Assembly: GCA_024763495.1 (NCBI GenBank)
Contig: JANTFJ010000007.1
Location: 1-18,242, forward strand
From: Desulfobulbaceae bacterium
GTDB lineage: Bacteria; Desulfobacterota; Desulfobulbia; Desulfobulbales; SURF-16
Length of the DNA stretch: 18,242 nt
Reading direction: 5' to 3'
The notes beneath the pieces are model-generated. The model saw only the letters and a program-made list of their open reading frames with translations. It did no database searches and was not told where the DNA came from. This document shows positions 13,519 to 18,242 of this stretch, in pieces. The translations under genes were made by a program, and so were the position numbers. Every line of letters begins with the position of its first letter. Position 1 is the first letter of the stretch.

Positions 13519-14694
13519 TTAGAATCCGCAGGCAAACTGCAAAGTTATAATGGTATGATCTTCTAAAAGATTTTTGACTTCTTCATCCTGATCCACAAAA
13601 GTTGCTTCGAGCGTCAGCTTGTTGGCAGCACCTTTGATAAAATAATTCAGACCAAAACCATAGATAAGGGTATCATCTTTACCGTTTTCATCTGAGCAGA
13701 TATCTTGCATTTGGATATAAGGCTGTAGGTTTCCCTGCAACACTTTGTCACCAAGATAGTAGCCGGATTTTACTGAGAGGATATAGCCGTCATCGCCAGC
13801 ACTAAAATCAGTCCAGGTGATGCCGTTAGCACTGTGGGAGATTTTGATATAAGAGGCTGAAAGAGTCAGGTTGTCACCCTGATTAATGGGTTGGTCATAA
13901 TGCAGGTCGATAGTCCAAGCAAAATAATCATGCTTCTCGCCCCCAACGAACAGATCATTCTGGTAGTCAGCACCTATGCCGAGTGCAAGAATATGCTTTG
14001 CACCGAGATAATTGCCGGAATTAAACCATCCGGTTTCCGTGTCATAGAAATTATAGCTTAAGCGACCGGCAAACCTCATGGTATCATCGGGGTTCTTTGC
14101 ATTTTCTTCTTCCCCGTCCCCTAACATAAAACGGTACTGCAACCTATCTTCTAAGATATTACCCCACAGGGTAACCGAATCATCGCGGCCAATGTTACTG
14201 GGGTAAAATATACCGCTGCGCAGCCCCCCCTGCCCCCAATCGAGATCAGCGGTAAGCATTGATTTGGTAGAGGTAGTACCATAATTACGGGTAAAAGGAA
14301 TGTACATGCGACCAACTTGAACAATAAGGTCATTACCGATCAACTTATAGGCAATCCAACCGTCACGAAGGGCAATTCCGGATCCCAGGCCCTTACTGGA
14401 ATCATCTTTAATCTCATCCATTCCCAATTTATCTCCGGCAAAATGTACAAAAAAACTCAGCTCCGGAGTTACTGTGCCTTTGAGATAGAAGTAACTGCGT
14501 CGAATGAGAAAATCATTCAGATCATCATCCTTTTCACCGTCACTGTTCGTATCCATGTCTGACACATACTGATACCAGAATTGTCCCCACCAACCCGCGC
14601 TTAAAGAGACATCACCTTTTTTATAAATTTCCATTGCCCACACTGCTGAAGGTAACAATAAGCAAATGGCAAGACATATAAGAATTTTTTTCAT
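13519..14694 (-). CDS. Outer-membrane porin (phosphate-selective porin O/P-like)
   Basis: The 391-residue protein starts with a signal peptide (MKKILICLAICLLLPSAVWA, cleavage likely after residue 20). It then shows alternating amphipathic strands rich in aromatic girdle residues, ending in phenylalanine, as for a beta-barrel inserted by BAM. Blocks such as FLIRRSYFYLKGTVTPELSF (about 62-81) and QVGRMYIPFTRNYG resemble the porin O/P family of anaerobes. Such porins pass anions or small solutes; the substrate is not evident. An early loop reads DMDTNSDGEKDDD (46-58), a DxDxNxDG calcium-loop pattern. AAGGAG stands about 9 nt before the ATG. It follows mqnA by 40 nt on the same strand, so it may be read from the mqn transcript, though a functional link is not evident. 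No terminator is visible after it; 13396-13518 holds only AT-rich sequence. Confidence 0.85.
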   Translation of the reverse strand: MKKILICLAICLLLPSAVWAMEIYKKGDVSLSAGWWGQFWYQYVSDMDTNSDGEKDDDLNDFLIRRSYFYLKGTVTPELSFFVHFAGDKLGMDEIKDDSSKGLGSGIALRDGWIAYKLIGNDLIVQVGRMYIPFTRNYGTTSTKSMLTADLDWGQGGLRSGIFYPSNIGRDDSVTLWGNILEDRLQYRFMLGDGEEENAKNPDDTMRFAGRLSYNFYDTETGWFNSGNYLGAKHILALGIGADYQNDLFVGGEKHDYFAWTIDLHYDQPINQGDNLTLSASYIKISHSANGITWTDFSAGDDGYILSVKSGYYLGDKVLQGNLQPYIQMQDICSDENGKDDTLIYGFGLNYFIKGAANKLTLEATFVDQDEEVKNLLEDHTIITLQFACGF

Positions 14695-14734
14695 TTTTGA
14701 GTCTCCTTTTCAATTGATTAAACTGCCGAACTTT

Positions 14735-15601
14735 TCAATTGGACATATCATTATTCTCTACTCCGCAATATTTAATCGGCAAAGCCGCAGATGGAACTTC
14801 TCTCCGCTTGATCAACAAGGAAAAAAAAGTTTCAAGGGCCTGCTTTTTCAGCGGAGAAAGGTCATATTCCATCCCGCACAGGTAGTCATAGCAGGCCGCA
14901 GTCGACATGGGAATACGAGGTGCGACAACCTCACATATCGGTCGCAGATTGTTTCTGCCCTCAGTGACGCAACGCAGCAATTCCTGATGAATTTCCAGAA
15001 CGCAGGCCTTATTCTGCTGCCAGAATTCTTCCCTTACAGCCCAGACCGCGAAAACAAAAGGTAAATCAGTTTGACGCTGCCATAATTCACTTAAGTCAAG
15101 ACTATAGGAATATGTTTTTTCCCTGAGCAGCCGCAGGGCATCATCGCCAATAGCCAGCACCGCAGTTGCCCTGCCCTGCTCCTGCATCCTGTTATTGACG
15201 GCATAATCAGGAAAAACATGATAAAATTCCTCCAGGATAATTTTGACCAGGGCCACTGAAGTCTGGGATTGGGAACTTAATAACACAAGTTTTCCACCCA
15301 ATTCTTCCGGTTTTAACCGAGAAAAAAGAAAAACACTGCCTACCGGGCCGGTAGCGCTGATAGATAAATTATCAAGAAGTCGATAAAGATGAGGATGAGC
15401 TGCGTATTCATGGGATGAAACAAACCCCAGATCAAGCTCATTTTTATAGAGCATCCGGTTCAAGGTCGTGGGAGCCGCCTCGGTTATCTGCCAGAGAGGA
15501 CGCTTGATTTTTTCCTGCCATACCTCATAAAGGGGCGCTGTATTTATAAAATTAACCATGCCGATTCTGGCTTGGCATTCCACTTCGTTTACCGTATCCA
15601 T
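14735..15601 (-). CDS. mqnA: Chorismate dehydratase MqnA
   Basis: MqnA removes water from chorismate to give 3-enolpyruvyl-benzoate, the first committed step of the futalosine route to menaquinone. The 288-residue protein has the periplasmic-binding-protein-like fold of MqnA/MqnD. Family marks are RIGMVNFINTAPLY (12-25), LDLGFVSSHEYA, the GPVGSVFLFSR strand, LLSSQSQTSVALVKIIL and DLPFVFAVWAVR. These fit MqnA better than MqnD. The ATG overlaps the end of mqnX by 13 nt with AGCAGG upstream, so it is co-translated with mqnX and mqnC. No signal peptide is present, as expected for a cytoplasmic enzyme. The residues after about 270 are unremarkable. Confidence 0.93.
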   Translation of the reverse strand: MDTVNEVECQARIGMVNFINTAPLYEVWQEKIKRPLWQITEAAPTTLNRMLYKNELDLGFVSSHEYAAHPHLYRLLDNLSISATGPVGSVFLFSRLKPEELGGKLVLLSSQSQTSVALVKIILEEFYHVFPDYAVNNRMQEQGRATAVLAIGDDALRLLREKTYSYSLDLSELWQRQTDLPFVFAVWAVREEFWQQNKACVLEIHQELLRCVTEGRNNLRPICEVVAPRIPMSTAACYDYLCGMEYDLSPLKKQALETFFSLLIKRREVPSAALPIKYCGVENNDMSN

Positions 15602-16770
15602 TTCAGCCTGCTCTGTTGTCCAATATTAACCAAAAAATCAAAAAGCTCAGCCTCGGAGCCGTTTTTATATGATACAGCCAGCATAGCAGCCTCTACTCCC
15701 GTCTCCAGGACACCATACTGTTTATAACCAAGCGCTCTTGCCCCGCCCCTGGTGGCCATGGCAAAAATCTGAGCCGGTTCAATTTCCGGCTGTTGCCCGG
15801 CAAGAATACGCATTTCCTCCCAGATATTGCCCAGCGGATTACTGGCTCTGCTGTCAGTCCCCAACCCCGGCAGAATTCCCTGTTTTATAAATCGGGCAAG
15901 CGGGGCTCGTCCAACTCCGAGAAAATCATTACTGCCCGGACAAAGACATACCCGCGCCTTTTGTCCGCCAATCAGGCTTATTTCATCATCGGTAACATGA
16001 ACACAATGAACGCATAGTGTTTTATTATCCAGAATTCCCAGCCGATCCAGGTATTCTATGCTGCCGCAACCCGGCGCAGTAAACGAATTATCCCACCCCC
16101 CCTTTTCCGCAATAAAATCCCGCAACGGGCCGCTGCCATCAGCCATGAAGCGCATTTCGTCAGGTGATTCCGCCACATGAATCGAAAAAAGACTATTACT
16201 TTGCCGGGCTCTTGCTTTCAGGGTCTTAAGCAATATTTCCGCAGTTGAATATGGGGCGTGAGCAGTAAAATTTTTACTGTCATTTACGGCAATCATCTTG
16301 ATAACATTTTCAGCCGCCTCCCGGGATAGCCCAAGCATTTCCCGCAGAAAAACAACTTTTGTCAAGCCTTCGGAACCTATTGCCTCGCTGTCAGCCAGAT
16401 TGCCGATATCAGCCAGCAGTCCCACACCGGAAGATTCCTGCTCTTCCAGTTGGTTACGGCCCGCGGCCGGATAACCATCTCCATCTTTTTCCAACCGCGT
16501 TTCAACCAGCTCTTTTACCCAGGAGGTAAAATTTTCCGGCCTTGATCCATGACCGAGTTCAGCCAGATGAGCCAGCTCCAGATGACAATGACAGTTCACC
16601 AGCGGCGGAGTTAAAATTGATTCAGGATGCTCCTCAACAGTCGAAGACTCTGAACGTAAATCAACAAAACGGCCAACTGCCTGAATCCTGCCCCGCTCAA
16701 TCAGCACTCCACCGTCAACTATGGGCGGACTGGAAACCGGAACAACAAAGGGTGCGCGATGAAGAACCAT
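15589..16770 (-). CDS. mqnX: Amidohydrolase, probably aminodeoxyfutalosine deaminase (MqnX)
   Basis: This 393-residue protein of the amidohydrolase superfamily has the metal site HCH (H61, H63), HVAES (H198, with E201), H255/H258 in LCVHCVHV, and the catalytic aspartate in GTDSRAS (D306). HAPYST (171-176) is typical of the deaminase branch that acts on adenosine-like substrates. Between mqnC and mqnA the natural substrate is aminodeoxyfutalosine, deaminated to futalosine; related enzymes deaminate 5'-deoxyadenosine or methylthioadenosine, so the assignment leans on context. An MqnB-type nucleosidase should then act next but is not in the window. The gene starts 7 nt after the mqnC stop with only a weak ribosome site, suggesting coupling. 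Its last codons overlap mqnA. Confidence 0.88.
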   Translation of the reverse strand: MVLHRAPFVVPVSSPPIVDGGVLIERGRIQAVGRFVDLRSESSTVEEHPESILTPPLVNCHCHLELAHLAELGHGSRPENFTSWVKELVETRLEKDGDGYPAAGRNQLEEQESSGVGLLADIGNLADSEAIGSEGLTKVVFLREMLGLSREAAENVIKMIAVNDSKNFTAHAPYSTAEILLKTLKARARQSNSLFSIHVAESPDEMRFMADGSGPLRDFIAEKGGWDNSFTAPGCGSIEYLDRLGILDNKTLCVHCVHVTDDEISLIGGQKARVCLCPGSNDFLGVGRAPLARFIKQGILPGLGTDSRASNPLGNIWEEMRILAGQQPEIEPAQIFAMATRGGARALGYKQYGVLETGVEAAMLAVSYKNGSEAELFDFLVNIGQQSRLKWIR

Positions 16771-16777
16771 TTTTCAA

Positions 16778-17833
16778 TTAGTTGTTAATCAACTCATAAT
16801 TCATCAACCGTTGACGGGGAATAAAACCTGCCTCTTTAACCAGCGAACAAATCTCCTGCTCCGAAAGCCTGAAACTGACTCCGGCTGCGGCAACAACATT
16901 TTCCTCAATCATGGTACTGCCGAAATCATTAGCCCCGCAAAAAAGTGAAACCTGGGCAATCTTGGCTCCCTGGGTAACCCACGATGCCTGAATATTATCA
17001 ATATTATCAAGAAATATCCGCGACAGAGCCAACATCCGCAGATAGGCAAAGCCGGTGGTTCCGGGCAGTTCGGCGTAAACCGTATTATCGGGCTGAAACG
17101 GCCAGGGAATAAAGGCAGTAAAGCCTGCGGTTCGATCCTGTAAAGAACGAATCCTGTCAAGGTGTTCAATCCGTTCTTCCAGGGTTTCAATATGACCAAA
17201 CATCATGGTAGCGGTAGTGCGCAACCCCATGTTATGAGCCTCCTCCATTACGGCTATCCACTGGTCAGCCGTACATTTACGCGGGGCGGCCTCGCTTCTT
17301 ACCCGGTCATTAAGGATTTCAGCTCCACCACCGGGAATGGAATCGAGTCCGGCATCAATTAAGCGGGCCAGCACTTTTTTCACCGGCAGGCCGGACAGGT
17401 TGGCGAAATGAAAAATTTCCGGGGGAGAAAATCCATGGATGTGAATATCGGATTTTTTTATAAATCGCAGCATGTCTTCATAAAATTCCAGGGGCTTATC
17501 CGGATGAAGACCACCTTGAAGAAGAATCTGAGTTCCACCCAGTTCTTGGGTTTCATCTATCTTTTTCTGCAACTCTGCAAAACTTAACACTGAACCGTTC
17601 CGGTCTTCCGGAGCCTTATAAAAAGCGCAGAATTTACAGGCCGAAATACAGATATCGGTATAGTTAATATTACGATCAATAACATAGGTGACAACCGGTT
17701 CAGGATGCAACCGTTTCCGAACAGCATCGGCCAGCATGGTAAGCTGATAAAAGTCAGCGTTTTTAAGAAGGCGCACACCCTCTTCAGCGGTAAGGCGTTT
17801 ACCTTCCAGGACTTCAGCAGTTAAATTTTTCAT
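16778..17833 (-). CDS. mqnC: Cyclic dehypoxanthinyl futalosine synthase MqnC (radical SAM)
   Basis: MqnC uses a 5'-deoxyadenosyl radical to close the ring of dehypoxanthine futalosine. The 351-residue protein has the radical-SAM cluster motif CISACKFC (C62, C66, C69) after the MqnC-type TYVIDRNINYTDI. Family stretches ILLQGGLHPDKPLEFYEDML, IHGFSPPEI, LDSIPGGGAEIL, TTATMMFGHIETLEERIEHL and TAFIPWPFQPDNT follow. These separate it from MqnE, the other radical-SAM enzyme of the route. It is the first gene of mqnC-mqnX-mqnA on the minus strand. The ATG is preceded by GGGAAAAGTG. The upstream space is only 45 bp before a type B repeat, so the promoter must lie in that space or in the repeat. A small CCGG-ttta-CCGG hairpin sits there. 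Confidence 0.95.
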   Translation of the reverse strand: MKNLTAEVLEGKRLTAEEGVRLLKNADFYQLTMLADAVRKRLHPEPVVTYVIDRNINYTDICISACKFCAFYKAPEDRNGSVLSFAELQKKIDETQELGGTQILLQGGLHPDKPLEFYEDMLRFIKKSDIHIHGFSPPEIFHFANLSGLPVKKVLARLIDAGLDSIPGGGAEILNDRVRSEAAPRKCTADQWIAVMEEAHNMGLRTTATMMFGHIETLEERIEHLDRIRSLQDRTAGFTAFIPWPFQPDNTVYAELPGTTGFAYLRMLALSRIFLDNIDNIQASWVTQGAKIAQVSLFCGANDFGSTMIEENVVAAAGVSFRLSEQEICSLVKEAGFIPRQRLMNYELINN

Positions 17834-17878
17834 ACAATCACTTTTCCCAGCCCGGATAAACCGGAGATAACCTCAGAC

Positions 17879-18036
17879 GTAACTGCTCACATGGCACCGC
17901 ATATTTCCGCGATCAGTCAGGATTACGTATGACTAATACGCTGCACCGACCTGATCACGAAAATCTACGGCACCCTGTAATCAGTTACAATTACAGGGTT
18001 TAGCGAAGTTAGGACGCTTACCCCATGAATAGTTAC
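17879..18036. repeat. Type B structured intergenic repeat, full copy (158 bp)
   Basis: GTAACTGCTCACATGG (17879-17894) is an imperfect reverse complement of the end CCCCATGAATAGTTAC (18021-18036). The internal hairpin pairs 17908-17921 (CGCGATCAGTCAGG) with 17946-17959 (CCGACCTGATCACG). Its loop contains TATGACTAATACGCTGC, identical to the copy at 116-268, whose stem sequence is unrelated. The right half (CTACGGCACCCTGTAATCAG onward) is the module found in the partial copies. Confidence 0.85.
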
Positions 18037-18055
18037 CCTCAGACTTAAAAAAATT

Positions 18056-18242
18056 GTAACTATTCAGCAGCACTTCATCTGTACGCGATAAGTCTGTCTT
18101 ACATAGCATTAATATGCGAAGTTTATGCCCGTAGTATGGGTGCCGGCCTTATCACGCACAGCTAAAGCACACGGAGTCTCACTACGTTCACTTACCTCTG
18201 AACAGTTACAGGTCGGTGGTTTGGGCAGTTTTTCGCCCCTAC
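18056..18242 (+). repeat. Type A structured intergenic repeat, right end cut by the window
   Basis: It starts GTAACTATTCAG (18056-18067) and follows the copy at 8436-8632 closely to the window end, including the longer loop with GCGAAGTTTATGCCC, the GGAGTCTCACTACGTTCACT module, CTGAACAGTTAC and the GGGCAGTTTTTCGCCCC tail. It stands 19 bp after a type B element, the same A-next-to-B pairing seen at 2586-2842. Confidence 0.87.

Noticed and set aside
1..18242. CRISPR array
   Set aside because: The repeats are long, dispersed, of unequal spacing and in both orientations; no direct repeat-spacer periodicity was seen.

Overview
The window looks like a chromosomal stretch of a Gram-negative anaerobe, most likely a member of the Desulfobacterota (former Deltaproteobacteria, possibly Desulfobulbales). 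This rests on the gene content: a stand-alone EF-G of the IDSGKT type, futalosine-pathway menaquinone genes, an AF1514-like small protein and an outer-membrane porin. It also rests on moderate GC and on intergenic spaces crowded with structured repeats. No rRNA, tRNA, CRISPR array, transposase or integrase was recognised.

Layout. 1-507: repeats, then a promoter-like site and an intrinsic terminator ahead of fusA. 508-2586: fusA. 2586-2979: repeats. 2980-5346: a tight three-gene plus-strand unit (RecA-like P-loop ATPase, eukaryotic-type HisA, EamA transporter). 5341-5461: a repeat, then a small ribbon-helix-helix-like gene that converges on a minus-strand hydantoinase/oxoprolinase-like gene (5754-7400). 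7401-8859: about 1.4 kb with no convincing gene, filled with at least eight repeat copies or fragments of several types and one orphan minus-strand terminator. 8902-9735: two small plus-strand genes (AF1514-like; a secreted protein of unknown function). 9780-17833: all minus strand. mqnC-mqnX-mqnA lie together, followed by a porin, then an AT-rich DUF5677-like gene flanked by an integron attC-like site, then ubiE-ubiX-ubiA (mqnP). 17879-18242: two more repeats.

The minus-strand blocks together encode much of menaquinone synthesis through futalosine: chorismate dehydration (MqnA), deamination of aminodeoxyfutalosine (MqnX) and radical-SAM cyclisation (MqnC), then prenylation (MqnP/UbiA-like), prenyl-FMN supply for decarboxylation (UbiX) and C-methylation (UbiE/MenG). 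MqnE, MqnB, MqnD and a UbiD-type decarboxylase are not in the window and must lie elsewhere if the pathway is complete.

The most unusual content is the repeat system. Several element types (called A, B, C and D here) share ends of the form GTAAC...GTTAC or GTAAGCG...CGCTTAC, share internal modules, and fold into hairpins in which the apical loop is conserved while the stem arms differ between copies. Three plus-strand genes (fusA, the EamA gene, the AF1514-like gene) have stop codons that overlap an element's terminal repeat. The second notable item is the solitary attC-flanked gene cassette.
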